From positions 104,286 through 168,285 of the forward strand of contig WNNJ02002244.1 in the NCBI GenBank assembly GCA_012934845.2: a DNA stretch of 64,000 nucleotides, given 5' to 3'. The translations under genes and the position numbers were made by a program. This document shows, piece after piece, positions 44,148 through 58,700 of the stretch; position 1 is the first letter of the stretch; every line of letters begins with the position of its first letter. The notes beneath the pieces were generated by a model. The model saw nothing but the letters and a program-made list of their open reading frames with translations. It ran no database searches and was not told the DNA's origin. The stretch is from Pomphorhynchus laevis. Taxonomy: Eukaryota; Acanthocephala; Palaeacanthocephala; Echinorhynchida; Pomphorhynchidae.

Positions 44148-44250
44148 TTAATCTTTGTTCAGAACGGATTCTTCTCTGATTATTTCCAGTAACAGAATTG
44201 CTGTGGGATTTGTACTTCTAGTCGTTATTTGAGTCAATTAACACCGCCCT
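44148..44250 (-). other. E-Syt 5'-UTR exon (left boundary firm, start estimated)
   Basis: Ends at the donor GATTAA|GTAAGC at 44148. The upstream start is not defined by sequence; 44250 is an estimate from where the composition falls back to AT-rich. The promoter should lie just to the right. Confidence 0.5.
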
Positions 44251-44640
44251 TATCTGCTCTATTAACTAATAAAACAAGGTTGTATCATAATGTCATTGTT
44301 GTGCAGTTAAAGTTTGAAAAACGGAGGTGTAAAGTGTGTGTGTAAAGTTGGAAAGTGTGTTGTGTGTTATCAACATGATAAGAATGACGATGCTGACGAT
44401 GCTGATAAGAATGATGATGTAATTAATTAGAGTATCCAAAATAATGTAAAATCACGTAAGAAGATGGAACAATCAATTTTAGTAAATTATTTGAAAATCA
44501 ATTTGTTTTAGCAAACTATAAACTCTTTTTTAAAGCTAAATGCATTTAAAATTTGAACTATCTAATCGTATATCAACTTTGGAACATGCTAAGTTCTTTC
44601 ACTCGAGTTAAGTGGGCAACATGCAAAATCTAAAATTGCT
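44251..44640. promoter_or_regulatory. Probable E-Syt promoter region
   Basis: Placed only by position upstream of the 5'-UTR exon. No TATA box or initiator could be chosen with confidence in this AT-rich DNA. A short GTGTGTAAAGT-like repeat is present at 44330-44365. Confidence 0.3.
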
Positions 44641-45368
44641 GAAATGACTTTATTTTGACGAACTTATATTTCCTTGTAAAGTCAGCTTTATGCCCATCAT
44701 CTGCTCATTGAATTGCTCATTAAACTCTGTTACCTCTAAATTGTTTGTCGTGGCAAACAACATCCTTTGTTGTTTGGCCGTTTGTTGAAATGACTTTATT
44801 TTTAACGAACTTATATTTCCTTGTATGTTGTAAAGTCAGCCCCTCATCTGCTCATTGAATTGCTCATTAAACTCTGTTCCCTCTAAATTGTTTGTCGTGG
44901 CAAACAACATCCTTTGTTGTTTGGCCGTTTGTTGAAATGACTTTATTTTTAACGAACTTATATTTCCTTGTATGTTGTAAAGTCAGCCCATCATCTGCTC
45001 ATTGAATTGCTCATTAAACTCTGTTACCTCTAAATTGTTTGTCGTGGCAAACAACATCCTTTGTTGTTTGGCCGTTTGTTGAAATGACTTTATTTTTAAC
45101 GAACTTATATTTCCTTGTATGTTGTAAAGTCAGCCCCTCATCTGCTCATTGAATTGCTCAGTAAACTCTGTTACCTCTAAATTGTTTGTCGTGGCAAACA
45201 ACATCCTTTGTTGTTTGGCCGTTTGTTGAAATGACTTTATTTTTAACGAACTTATATTTCCTTGTATGTTGTAAAGTCAGCCCATCATCTGCTCATTGAA
45301 TTGCTCATTAAACTCTGTTCCCTCTAAATATTTGGTCGTGGCAAACAACATCCTTTGTTGTTTGGCCG
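44641..45368. repeat. 147-bp tandem repeat, five copies
   Basis: Copies start at 44641, 44787, 44934, 45081 and 45228 with GAAATGACTTTATTTT. Each contains an inverted repeat TTGTTTG-TCGTGG-CAAACAA followed by CATCCTTTGTTGTTTGGCCG. Copies 2-5 are nearly identical; alternate copies differ at one site (CCCATC or CCCCTC), suggesting two-unit amplification. Confidence 0.95.
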
Positions 45369-46960
45369 TAAGTTCCAGTGGATATTAGCTGAACCCATGT
45401 AACCTCTCAGAATCTTCAATATTACTATTTTATTGTCCGCAACCATAAAAGTCATTGCCGCTACAATTGGCAGCGTCAATGTTAGCTCATCCTACACTTT
45501 ACATTTCAAAGTCGTTTTTCTCATCAACACAAGAGTTGAATTCGTCTTGAACTTTTCATTTTTGGTGCACATAAAATCACCAGTATTTTCAAATTTTGCA
45601 GTTTATTTGCAAGTCTTTTCGACTGTTTTCAAGCGGATACTTAAAGACAGACATTGAATTTTACCAAAAATGAAATGATTAGTTCTATACAGTACATTTT
45701 GTTCAATGACCTGCACATTCTTTAAGTGAATTCAAAGTATTATAAAAAGGGCACGTGCCATCCATTTAGTTTCATCTAATTGGATTTTGGTATTTATTTG
45801 ATAATGAACATATTCCATAATACTCACCTATCGGTAAATTTTGACAACTCGTTCAATTAATCGCGTATCGGTATGGAAAAAGATTTATTATCTAAGAATG
45901 ATTAAAGGAAACCCTTTAAGATAAGCGAATGTAATCGCTGATAATCTAAGCTTTTACTGATATTCGCATCATTTTCTTCTATTGCGAAGTGAAGATACTT
46001 ATCATATTACCGTTTATGTTTACGACGTTCTGATATTTTATTATCTGCATTATTTCGCATCCATTAGACTGTTATTTGATATTAAAATTCAACTTTTATT
46101 TCACTGCAATCGTCCTTGATGAGAGAACAACTTCAGTGTTTATTGTTTGCTCATCTTATCAGTGATCACGATTATCTTATCAAGTTAATATTATGGCTAA
46201 TATAAGATAGCGCATCGCTTGTCTGGCACACGCAGTGACATATCATAAAATCAATTATGATATTGAACCGGTAATTTAATTAATCTAAATACATTTTTTA
46301 AATTGTCAATTTATCTTTACGAATGCAATTTTATTCTACAATTAAAACTAATTCTCTTGGATTTTTGTGATTTTCTTGTGCTGGCATAATTGCATTTTGT
46401 TAAAATTTATAAAGTCATTGAAAGAGGAGCATCAATAATTTATATGACGCTTGAGGAACATCGTCTACGATATAATAAAGAGTATCCAAATCTAAAGCAG
46501 AAATAAAATGAAGATGATGAGATTATTTTTTCTACTATTTCAGCGGTACATTAACTTTTTCCTCAGATTGGAAAAAGTTAACTTTTTCCTCAGATTGGAT
46601 TGCATTTACTTCGATTTTCAATTGTTGACGCTACACTTTCAATAATTTAAAGAATAATTGTTGATGCTACTCTTTTAAAAATTTGACAATCAAGATAGGT
46701 ATATGGATTAAAGATATCGTACATTGAAAAATTTATCAAAATTATAAGAATTGTATAAAATTCGTAAAATATTGAAATTTGAAACTGTTATTTAAAATAT
46801 TAATACAAATTTAGATCGTCATACAAAATATATCGTCAAAAAACATTCAAAAAAATGTTATTTACGAATTTTGAATCAGGCAATTCAAGTTCATTCTACT
46901 AAATGAGAAAGATTGAAAGATTGAATAGATTGAAACATTCTACTAAATGTTTCAGTCTAT
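45369..46960. other. AT-rich stretch, no gene seen
   Basis: A 74-codon open frame at 45433-45657 has no recognised motif. No repeat or RNA was found. Confidence 0.4.
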
Positions 46961-49960
46961 TTTCTAGATTGAAACATAAAATAGGAACAAGCCATTGGGA
47001 GGATATAGCGCACCACGATTTTGTCAACTAAGATCATAAGCTAAATTAATAATTTATAATAAAAAATTTCCAAAGTAAAAACTTTATAATTAATTTTAAA
47101 AATTTAAATTTTGAAATTGTTAGAGATGTTTATAAATTATATAAAAACATAAAAATAAAATTATGTAACAAAGTATATCAGAAAAACCTTGATTTTTAAT
47201 ATTAATATATATTGTTTAATAAACCAATTTAATCAAAATTCGATTAAAAATGAAAAAATTAAAAATTGCTATTTAATAAATACCTATTTATTAAAAAAAG
47301 TATTCTATTATTTCGTTCATAATTTAATAAATTGATAATTAATAAACAAGAACGAATATAAATTGATCATTTACATATATAAATATTATATTATATTTAA
47401 TATTCTATTAAAAATTCTAATATATAATATATATGATATCATTTAATAATTTAATTTGCACAACTTGAATTATCTTATTCAGATTCGTAAAAAAAACGTT
47501 TTTTAAAATTTTAATCGAATTTTAATCAAAATTCGATTAAAAATGAAAAAATTAAAAATTGCTATTTAATAAATAACTATTTATTAAAAAGATAAATAGG
47601 TATTCTATTATTTCGTTCATAATTTAATAAATTGATAATTAATAAACAAGAACGAATATAAATTGATCATTTACATATATAAATATTATATTATATTTAA
47701 TATTCTATTAAAAATTCTAATATATAATATATATGATATCATTTAATAATTTAATTTGCACAACTTGAATTATCTTATTCAGATTCGTAAAAAAAACGTT
47801 TTTTAAAATTTTAATCGAATTTTAATCAAAATTCGATTAAAAATGAAAAAATTAAAAATTGCTATTTAATAAATAACTATTTATTAAAAAGATAAATAGG
47901 TATTCTATTATTTCGTTCATAATTTAATAAATTGATGATTAATAAACAAGAACGAATATAAATTGATCATTTACATATATAAATATTATATTATATTTAA
48001 TATTCTATTAAAAATTCTAATATATAATATATATGATATCATTTAATAATTTAATTTGCACAACTTGAATTATCTTATTCAGATTCGTTAAAAAAAACGT
48101 TTTTTAAAATTTTAATCGAATTTTAATCAAAATTCGATTAAAAATGAAAAAATTAAAAATTGCTATTTAATAAATACCTATTTATTAAAAAAAGTATTAT
48201 ATTATTTCGTTCATAATTTAATAAATTGATAATTAATAAACAAGAACGAATATAAATTGATCATTTACATATATAAATATTATATTATATTTAATATTAT
48301 ATTAAAAATTCTAATATATAATATATATGATATCATTTAATAATTTAATTTGCACAACTTGAATTATCTTATTCAGATTCGTAAAAGAACGTTTTTCAAA
48401 ATTTTAATCGAATTTTAATCAAAATTCGATTAAAAATGAAAAAAATTAAAAATTGCTATTTAATAAATACCTATTTATTAAAAAAAGTATTCTATTATTT
48501 CGTTCATAATTTAATAAATTGATAATTAATAAACAAGAACGAATATAAATTGATCATTTACATATATAAATATTATATTATATTTAATATTATATTAAAA
48601 ATTCTAATATATAATATATATGATATCATTTAATAATTTAATTTGCACGAACTTGAATTATCTCATTCAGATTCGTAAAAAAAAACGTTTTTTAAAATTT
48701 TAATCGAATTTTAATCAAAATTCGATTAAAAATGAAAAAATTAAAAATTGCTATTTAATAAATACCTATTTATTAAAAAAAGTATTCTATTATTTCGTTC
48801 ATAATTTAATAAATTGATAATTAATAAACAAGAACGAATATAAATTGATCATTTACATATATAAATATTATATTATATTTAATATTATATTAAAAATTCT
48901 AATATATAATATATATGATATCATTTAATAATTTAATTTGCACAACTTGAATTATCTTATTCAGATTCGTAAAAGAACGTTTTTCAAAATTTTAATCGAA
49001 TTTTAATCAAAATTCGATTAAAAATGAAAAAATTAAAAATTGCTATTTAATAAATACCTATTTATTAAAAAAAGTATTATATTATTTCGTTCATAATTTA
49101 ATAAATTGATAATTAATAAACAAGAACGAATATAAATTGATCATTTACATATATAAATATTATATTATATTTAATATTATATTAAAAATTCTAATATATA
49201 ATATATATGATATCATTTAATAATTTAATTTGCACGAACTTGAATTATCTTATTCAGATTCGTAAAAAAAACGTTTTTTAAAATTTTAATCGAATTTTAA
49301 TCAAAATTCGATTAAAAATGAAAAAATTAAAAATTGCTATTTAATAAATACCTATTTATTAAAAAAAGTATTCTATTATTTCGTTCATAATTTAATAAAT
49401 TGATGATTAATAAACAAGAATTAATATAAATTGATCATTTACATATATAAATATTATATTATATTTAATATTATATTAAAAATTCTAATATATAATATAT
49501 ATGATATCATTTAATAATTTAATTTGCACAACTTGAATTATCTTATTCAGATTCGTAAAAAAAACGTTTTTTAAAATTTTAATCGAATTTTAATCAAAAT
49601 TCGATTAAAAATGAAAAAATTAAAAATTGCTATTTAATAAATACCTATTTATTAAAAAAGTATTCTATTATTTCGTTCATAATTTAATAAATTGATAATT
49701 AATAAACAAGAACGAATATAAATTGATCATTTACATATATAAATATTATATTATATTTAATATTATATTAAAAATTCTAATATATAATATATATGATATC
49801 ATTTATTATAAACATAATTTTTTTAAATTAATTATAAAGTTTTTACTTTGGAAATTTTTTATTTTAAATTATTAATTTAGCTTATGATCTTGGTTGACAA
49901 AATCGTGGCGCGCTAAATCCGCCCAATGGCTTGTTCTTATTTTATGTTTCATTCTAGAAA
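46961..49960. mobile_element. Inverted-repeat element enclosing a satellite array
   Basis: The left arm about 46961-47097 and right arm about 49823-49960 are inverted copies (TTTCTAGA(T/A)TGAAACATAA, AACAAGCCATTGGG, CACGATTTTGTCAAC, AAGATCATAAGCTAAATTAA). Between them are nine copies of a ~295-bp unit. No transposase is present. It looks like a non-autonomous DNA transposon that contains, or spawned, a satellite. Confidence 0.88.
47100..49800. repeat. ~295-bp satellite, nine units
   Basis: Units are phased by CGATTAAAAATGAAAAAATT at 47241, 47534, 47834, 48135, 48427, 48723, 49015, 49309 and 49602, giving spacings of 292-301 bp. The unit contains the near-palindrome AATCGAATTTTAATCAAAAT-TCGATT. 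Confidence 0.95.
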
Positions 49961-50159
49961 TTTGTAATATTTTCTCATGTAGTTTTGATACAGTCGTGAT
50001 ATACCATTATGTTAGTTACTTTTGTACGCAGCTTCGAAAATAGTGCGTCAAAAATCATGATGTTACATTAAGATTATTACATGCATTATAAATACACCTA
50101 AAATGTTCATTTTAAAAATATTCGATTCATTTTAACATGTAATAGTTAATGTTAATTTA
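49961..50159. other. Short AT-rich spacer
   Basis: Nothing recognised. Confidence 0.3.
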
Positions 50160-50300
50160 ATGTTCATATATAGATATATACCTTCTTTATCATTAATATT
50201 AGTTTTATTAAGAATAAAGATACCTGGACTACTATAAAGCTACTTGGGCTACTATTACCACCCATTTGAACACTTTTTATTTGTTGAAATATAGATGTCC
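50160..50300 (-). pseudogene. PLE reverse transcriptase fragment
   Basis: The minus strand reads GTSIFQQIKSVQMGGNSSPS, then a frame equivalent to the VQVSLF/LIKLILMIKK stretch, matching the RT block before the active site in the copy at 33982. The active-site segment itself is missing. Confidence 0.75.
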
Positions 50301-50395
50301 CAATATATATGTATATGCTCATATATATGAGCATATACATATATATGCTCATATATATGTATATGCTCACATATACATATGTGAGCATATATAGT
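50301..50395. repeat. Palindromic ATATATGCTCAT microsatellite
   Basis: Alternating direct and inverted copies of TATATGAGCATATACATATA. The open frames on the minus strand across it are repeat artefacts. Confidence 0.85.
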
Positions 50396-50892
50396 TAATG
50401 TATTGCTGAACGCCACTAATGCATGTAATATAAGCAATGGTTGATACTTTAATTGAAATGATATAAATATTGAAATTAGATTTGCAGTTTATCGAGATGG
50501 TTGACAAATCAATCAAAATGCTATGTTATTTTATTAAATTATAATAATTAAAATGCACAATGTACTTTATAATTTGGAATGATGGCTTGGAATTTGAAAG
50601 TTTACGAATAAAAACGATATATGTACTAATTCAAATGAAATATAGTCAACGCTAGATTGAAATAGGATCAAAATTATTTTATTTTTAAAATGATCGAAAA
50701 TACATAAATAATTGCTTATTTCTTTTGATAAAAATTACAGATCAAAATAAAAGCAATCGGCTTAGCAAAAAAATTCAGAAGTTAGCATCACCCACTAAAG
50801 ACGACTGAAGACTATATAAGACATCACATAACAATATGAAATATCAATAAAACAAAAATTAGTTGAATATTTACATAAATGAATGATCAATT

Positions 50893-50968
50893 TATATTCG
50901 TTCTTGTTTATTAATTATCATTTTTTTAAATTATGAACGAAATAATAGAATACCTATTTATTTTTTCT
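50893..50968 (-). repeat. Inverted fragment of the ~295-bp satellite
   Basis: Reverse complement of the ATTAATAAACAAGAACGAAT part of the unit, 1 kb outside the inverted-repeat element. Confidence 0.8.
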
Positions 50969-51227
50969 TTATGTTTTGATAGTATTGGCAAAAATACAGA
51001 TTCTTATATGTTTGGTAAAGAAAATGGTTTGTTTAAAAAGCTAAACATCTAGAAGGTTAATAAGTATTATTTGTGAAAAATTTGCAAATTTTGACGATGA
51101 AATCGGAAAAAAATAAATTTATACTCATGTAAAATTAAAGAGGGAAAATAAGGCATTTTATTTCGATATTGTTAATTATTTCGATGGTATAAATACGTAC
51201 AAGGTTGATTATTTTATTATTTATCCA

Positions 51228-51312
51228 TAATAAACATCGATGCATTGATTAATAAATTGTGTAACAGATTTCTCAAATGACATTTTCTCTATGAACTCAT
51301 GTAATGTAGATA
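51228..51312. repeat. Dispersed repeat, copy 1
   Basis: About 85 bp (AATAAACATCGATGCATTGA to AATGTAGATATTTT) that recurs at 60492-60582. A second shared block (GTTGCC..TTGACAA(T/G)TTTTATATAA) lies after it here but before it at 60 kb. The minus-strand frame reads STLHEFIEKMSFEKSVTQFI in this copy and stays open in the other. Confidence 0.8.
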
Positions 51313-52790
51313 TTTTGATTTAATTTTGACACTTGTTGGATCGAGAAGTACTGCTGGATTGGATTAGATCTGTAATAAACAAATCAGTTGCCAAATAATA
51401 TTAAGTTGACAATTTTTATATAATAGTCGGAAATTATTGTTTTTATGTTATCAATTGATATGTCATCGATTACGAATAGATTTTATTGAACATTTTAAAC
51501 ACATTAAAAAATTTAAATTCAAGAAAATAGTAAATTTTAATTTAAATTAAATCAAGATTTTATTTAATTAAATTAAGTTTTCAATGTTTTAATTTAAGTT
51601 TAATTAAGTTTTCATTATTTTCTTATTAATACCAGCAAATTATAACAAATTTGCTGGTATTCTATTTATTTCGTTAATCAAAACAAAAAATTATTTTAAG
51701 TCATCGGATGGATCTGATATAGTCTATAAAAAGACTATCCCTACGGCTGTTGCAAGCCGGCCAATTATTTAGCCATTGATCGACGAATGTCGAACATACG
51801 TTGCCTGGGCCGCTCCAGTTAAGAAAATAGTTAATAAAATTAAAATAAAATTGTATTTTTATTTAATTAAATTAAGTTTTCAATGTTTTAATTTAAGTTT
51901 AATTAAGTTTTCATTATTTTCTTTTTAAAATGTCCCTATACTTTGCTGGTATATTAAAAAAAATATTTGTCGAATATTTTATTCACAAAATTAAGTAATG
52001 AATAAAATTAATTCTCGTTGTTTTTTTTGCGATTAATATATAAAAATTACCCAATTGTTAGCTGTTAGTTATTTATTTTATCAATCCGCTTTAGAATTTA
52101 AAATTTTGAAGCATGACTTGTATTTTAGAAAAATCATTTGATTTTTTTTGTGAAGTAAAAACATTTTATTATTAACACAACAATGAATTGTTGAGTGAAA
52201 ATAGAGTATCCAAATTAAAAAAAATATTTAATTAAATAATGATACACTTTTATGCATATTTTCAAACAAATTAAAATTCATATTTTCTTTGTTTCTTTTA
52301 TATTTTGAATTCCGTTAATTATTTTTTTAAATATAATATCATTATTAAGGACAGTGTCTAGATTACTATTCATTGTGTTAAGCTACATTGAATTTTCGGT
52401 AATGTAAATTTGAGTCTTTTTATTCGTTATTCTGTTGAAGAACTTACTTTATTTTTGTAGATTTAAAAGAATTTATATATTTTAATATACAACCTTTTAT
52501 ATTTTTATATCTAAAATTTATTAAAGAATTTTTTTAATTTTATCTCAAACATATTTTTATATATTTTAATATCAAAACTATTTTATTCTGTAATTATATC
52601 ATTGTAAGCACAAATCCCAAACTGTTTAAATGATCAATTTATTGCCAATATTTTCATTGTTCCTCATGCTTAATAATTTGATTCTGTAATATGTGGGCGA
52701 TAATATAAATTTAGAAAAGTATACGAATGTTTAATCGCAAGCGATTGCATATAAATCTAAATTATAATTTGTTCGTAAATAATAGCTAAA
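51313..52790. other. AT-rich stretch with a small flanked insert
   Basis: 51524-51623 and 51823-51923 are ~100-bp direct repeats (AATTAAATTAAGTTTTCAAT, AAGTTTAATTAAGTTTTCAT) around a ~200-bp GC-richer insert (51690-51820, containing GCCATTGATCGACGAATGTC). The insert is unidentified. The rest holds nothing recognised. Confidence 0.6.
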
Positions 52791-52792
52791 AA

Positions 52793-55700
52793 TATTTTGT
52801 AAATATCAAATAATAAATTGGATATTTACAAAAAAAGATTTATCTATATGATTATTTTTTATAATTTGTATATTATTAGATATTTTGTAAATATCAAATA
52901 ATAAATTGGATATTTACAAAAAAAGATTTATCTATATGATTATTTTTTATAATTTGTATATTATTAGATATTTTGTAAATATCAAATAATAAATTGGATA
53001 TTTACAAAAAAAGATTTATCTATATGATTATTTTTTATAATTTGTATATTATTAGATATTTTGTAAATATCAAATAATAAATTGGATATTTACAAAAAAA
53101 AGATTTATCTATATGATTTTTTATAATTTGTATATTATTAGATATTTTGTAAATATCAAATAATAAATTGGATATTTACAAAAAAAAGATTTATCTACAT
53201 GATTATTTTTTATAATTTGTATATTATTAGATATTTTGTAAATATCAAATAATAAATTGGATATTTACAAAAAAAGATTTATCTATATGATTATTTTTTA
53301 TAATTTGTATATTATTAGATATTTTGTAAATATCAAATAATAAATTGGATATTTACAAAAAAAGATTTATCTATATGATTATTTTTTATAATTTGTATAT
53401 TATTAGATATTTTGTAAATATCAAATAATAAATTGGATATTTACAAAAAAAGATTTATCTATATGATTTTTTATAATTTGTATATTATTAGATATTTTGT
53501 AAATATCAAATAATAAATTGGATATTTACAAAAAAAGATTTATCTATATGATTATTTTTTATAATTTGTATATTATATTGTAAGATATTTTGTAAATATC
53601 AAATAATAAATTGGATATTTACAAAAAAAGATTTATCTATATGATTATTTTTTATAATTTGTATATTATATTGTAAGATATTTTGTAAATATCAAATAAT
53701 AAATTGGATATTTACAAAAAAAGATTTATCTATATGATTATTTTTTATAATTTGTATATTATATTGTAAGATATTTTGTAAATATCAAATAATAAATTGG
53801 ATATTTACAAAAAAAGATTTATCTATATGATTATTTTTTATAATTTGTATATTATATTGTAAGATATTTTGTAAATATCAAATAATAAATTGGATATTTA
53901 CAAAAAAAGATTTATCTATATGATTATTTTTTATAATTTGTATATTATATTGTAAGATATTTTGTAAATATCAAATAATAAATTGGATATTTACAAAAAA
54001 AGATTTATCTATATGATTATTTTTTATAATTTGTATATTATTAGATATTTTGTAAATATCAAATAATAAATTGGATATTTACAAAAAAAGATTTATCTAT
54101 ATGATTATTTTTTATAATTTGTATATTATTAGATATTTTGTAAATATCAAATAATAAATTGGATATTTACAAAAAAAAGATTTATCTACATGATTATTTT
54201 TTATAATTTGTATATTATTAGATATTTTGTAAATATCAAATAATAAATTGGATATTTACAAAAAAAAGATTTATCTACATGATTATTTTTTATAATTTGT
54301 ATATTATCAGATATTTTGTAAATATCAAATAATAAATTGGATATTTACAAAAAAAAGATTTATCTACATGATTATTTTTTATAATTTGTATATTATTAGA
54401 TATTTTGTAAATATCAAATAATAAATTGGATATTTACAAAAAAAGATTTATCTATATGATTATTTTTTATAATTTGTATATTATTAGATATTTTGTAAAT
54501 ATCAAATAATAAATTGGATATTTACAAAAAAAGATTTATCTACATGATTATTTTTTATAATTTGTATATTATATTGTAAGATATTTTGTAAATATCAAAT
54601 AATAAATTGGATATTTACAAAAAAAGATTTATCTACATGATTATTTTTTATAATTTGTATATTATTAGATATTTTGTAAATATCAAATAATAAATTGGAT
54701 ATTTACAAAAAAAGATTTATCTACATGATTATTTTTTATAATTTGTATATTATTAGATATTTTGTAAATATCAAATAATAAATTGGATATTTACAAAAAA
54801 AGATTTATCTACATGATTATTTTTTATAATTTGTATATTATTAGATATTTTGTAAATATCAAATAATAAATTGGATATTTACAAAAAAAGATTTATCTAC
54901 ATGATTATTTTTTATAATTTGTATATTATTAGATATTTTGTAAATATCAAATAATAAATTGGATATTTACAAAAAAAGATTTATCTATATGATTATTTTT
55001 TATAATTTGTATATTATTAGATATTTTGTAAATATCAAATAATAAATTGGATATTTACAAAAAAAGATTTATCTACATGATTATTTTTTATAATTTGTAT
55101 ATTATTAGATATTTTGTAAATATCAAATAATAAATTGGATATTTACAAAAAAAGATTTATCTATATGATTATTTTTTATAATTTGTATATTATTAGATAT
55201 TTTGTAAATATCAAATAATAAATTGGATATTTACAAAAAAAGATTTATCTACATGATTATTTTTTATAATTTGTATATTATTAGATATTTTGTAAATATC
55301 AAATAATAAATTGGATATTTACAAAAAAAGATTTATCTATATGATTATTTTTTATAATTTGTATATTATTAGATATTTTGTAAATATCAAATAATAAATT
55401 GGATATTTACAAAAAAAGATTTATCTATATGATTATTTTTTATAATTTGTATATTATTAGATATTTTGTAAATATCAAATAATAAATTGGATATTTACAA
55501 AAAAAGATTTATCTATATGATTATTTTTTATAATTTGTATATTATTAGATATTTTGTAAATATCAAATAATAAATTGGATATTTACAAAAAAAGATTTAT
55601 CTATATGATTATTTTTTATAATTTGTATATTATTAGATATTTTGTAAATATCAAATAATAAATTGGATATTTACAAAAAAAGATTTATCTATATGATTAT

Positions 55701-58700
55701 TTTTTATAATTTGTATATTATTAGATATTTTGTAAATATCAAATAATAAATTGGATATTTACAAAAAAAGATTTATCTATATGATTATTTTTTATAATTT
55801 GTATATTATTAGATATTTTGTAAATATCAAATAATAAATTGGATATTTACAAAAAAAGATTTATCTACATGATTATTTTTTATAATTTGTATATTATTAG
55901 ATATTTTGTAAATATCAAATAATAAATTGGATATTTACAAAAAAAGATTTATCTATATGATTATTTTTTATAATTTGTATATTGTTAGATATTTTGTAAA
56001 TATCAAATAATAAATTGGATATTTACAAAAAAAAGATTTATCTATATGATTATTTTTTATAATTTGTATATTATTAGATATTTTGTAAATATCAAATAAT
56101 AAATTGGATATTTACAAAAAAAGATTTATCTACATGATTATTTTTTATAATTTGTATATTATTAGATATTTTGTAAATATCAAATAATAAATTGGATATT
56201 TACAAAAAAAGATTTATCTATATGATTTTTTTTATAATTTGTATATTATTAGATATTTTGTAAATATCAAATAATAAATTGGATATTTACAAAAAAAAGA
56301 TTTATCTACATGATTATTTTTTATAATTTGTATATTATTAGATATTTTGTAAATATCAAATAATAAATTGGATATTTACAAAAAAAGATTTATCTATATG
56401 ATTATTTTTTATAATTTGTATATTATTAGATATTTTGTAAATATCAAATAATAAATTGGATATTTACAAAAAAAGATTTATCTATATGATTATTTTTTAT
56501 AATTTGTATATTATTAGATATTTTGTAAATATCAAATAATAAATTGGATATTTACAAAAAAAGATTTATCTATATGATTATTTTTTATAATTTGTATATT
56601 ATTAGATATTTTGTAAATATCAAATAATAAATTGGATATTTACAAAAAAAGATTTATCTATATGATTATTTTTTATAATTTGTATATTATTAGATATTTT
56701 GTAAATATCAAATAATAAATTGGATATTTACAAAAAAAGATTTATCTACATGATTATTTTTTATAATTTGTATATTATTAGATATTTTGTAAATATCAAA
56801 TAATAAATTGGATATTTACAAAAAAAGATTTATCTATATGATTATTTTTTATAATTTGTATATTATTAGATATTTTGTAAATATCAAATAATAAATTGGA
56901 TATTTACAAAAAAAGATTTATCTATATGATTATTTTTTATAATTTGTATATTATTAGATATTTTGTAAATATCAAATAATAAATTGGATATTTACAAAAA
57001 AAGATTTATCTATATGATTATTTTTTATAATTTGTATATTATTAGATATTTTGTAAATATCAAATAATAAATTGGATATTTACAAAAAAAGATTTATCTA
57101 TATGATTATTTTTTATAATTTGTATATTATTAGATATTTTGTAAATATCAAATAATAAATTGGATATTTACAAAAAAAGATTTATCTACATGATTATTTT
57201 TTATAATTTGTATATTATTAGATATTTTGTAAATATCAAATAATAAATTGGATATTTACAAAAAAAAGATTTATCTATATGATTATTTTTTATAATTTGT
57301 ATATTATTAGATATTTTGTAAATATCAAATAATAAATTGGATATTTACAAAAAAAGATTTATCTACATGATTATTTTTTATAATTTGTATATTATTAGAT
57401 ATTTTGTAAATATCAAATAATAAATTGGATATTTACAAAAAAAGATTTATCTACATGATTATTTTTTATAATTTGTATATTATTAGATATTTTGTAAATA
57501 TCAAATAATAAATTGGATATTTACAAAAAAAGATTTATCTACATGATTATTTTTTATAATTTGTATATTATTAGATATTTTGTAAATATCAAATAATAAA
57601 TTGGATATTTACAAAAAAAGATTTATCTACATGATTTTTTTTATAATTTGTATATTATTAGATATTTTGTAAATATCAAATAATAAATTGGATATTTACA
57701 AAAAAAGATTTATCTACATGATTATTTTTTATAATTTGTATATTATTAGATATTTTGTAAATATCAAATAATAAATTGGATATTTACAAAAAAAGATTTA
57801 TCTATATGATTATTTTTTATAATTTGTATATTATTAGATATTTTGTAAATATCAAATAATAAATTGGATATTTACAAAAAAAGATTTATCTATATGATTA
57901 TTTTTTATAATTTGTATATTATTAGATATTTTGTAAATATCAAATAATAAATTGGATATTTACAAAAAAAGATTTATCTATATGATTATTTTTTATAATT
58001 TGTATATTATTAGATATTTTGTAAATATCAAATAATAAATTGGATATTTACAAAAAAAGATTTATCTATATGATTATTTTTTATAATTTGTATATTATTA
58101 GATATTTTGTAAATATCAAATAATAAATTGGATATTTACAAAAAAAGATTTATCTACATGATTATTTTTTATAATTTGTATATTATTAGATATTTTGTAA
58201 ATATCAAATAATAAATTGGATATTTACAAAAAAAGATTTATCTACATGATTATTTTTTATAATTTGTATATTATTAGATATTTTGTAAATATCAAATAAT
58301 AAATTGGATATTTACAAAAAAAGATTTATCTATATGATTTTTTATAATTTGTATATTATTAGATATTTTGTAAATATCAAATAATAAATTGGATATTTAC
58401 AAAAAAAGATTTATCTACATGATTATTTTTTATAATTTGTATATTATTAGATATTTTGTAAATATCAAATAATAAATTGGATATTTACAAAAAAAGATTT
58501 ATCTATATGATTATTTTTTATAATTTGTATATTATTAGATATTTTGTAAATATCAAATAATAAATTGGATATTTACAAAAAAAGATTTATCTACATGATT
58601 ATTTTTTATAATTTGTATATTATTAGATATTTTGTAAATATCAAATAATAAATTGGATATTTACAAAAAAAGATTTATCTACATGATTTTTTTTATAATT

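Noticed and set aside
50164-50437. Minus-strand frames of 60 and 74 codons rich in Tyr/Ile
   Set aside because: Palindromic ATATATG microsatellite; only the PLE fragment at its edge is real.
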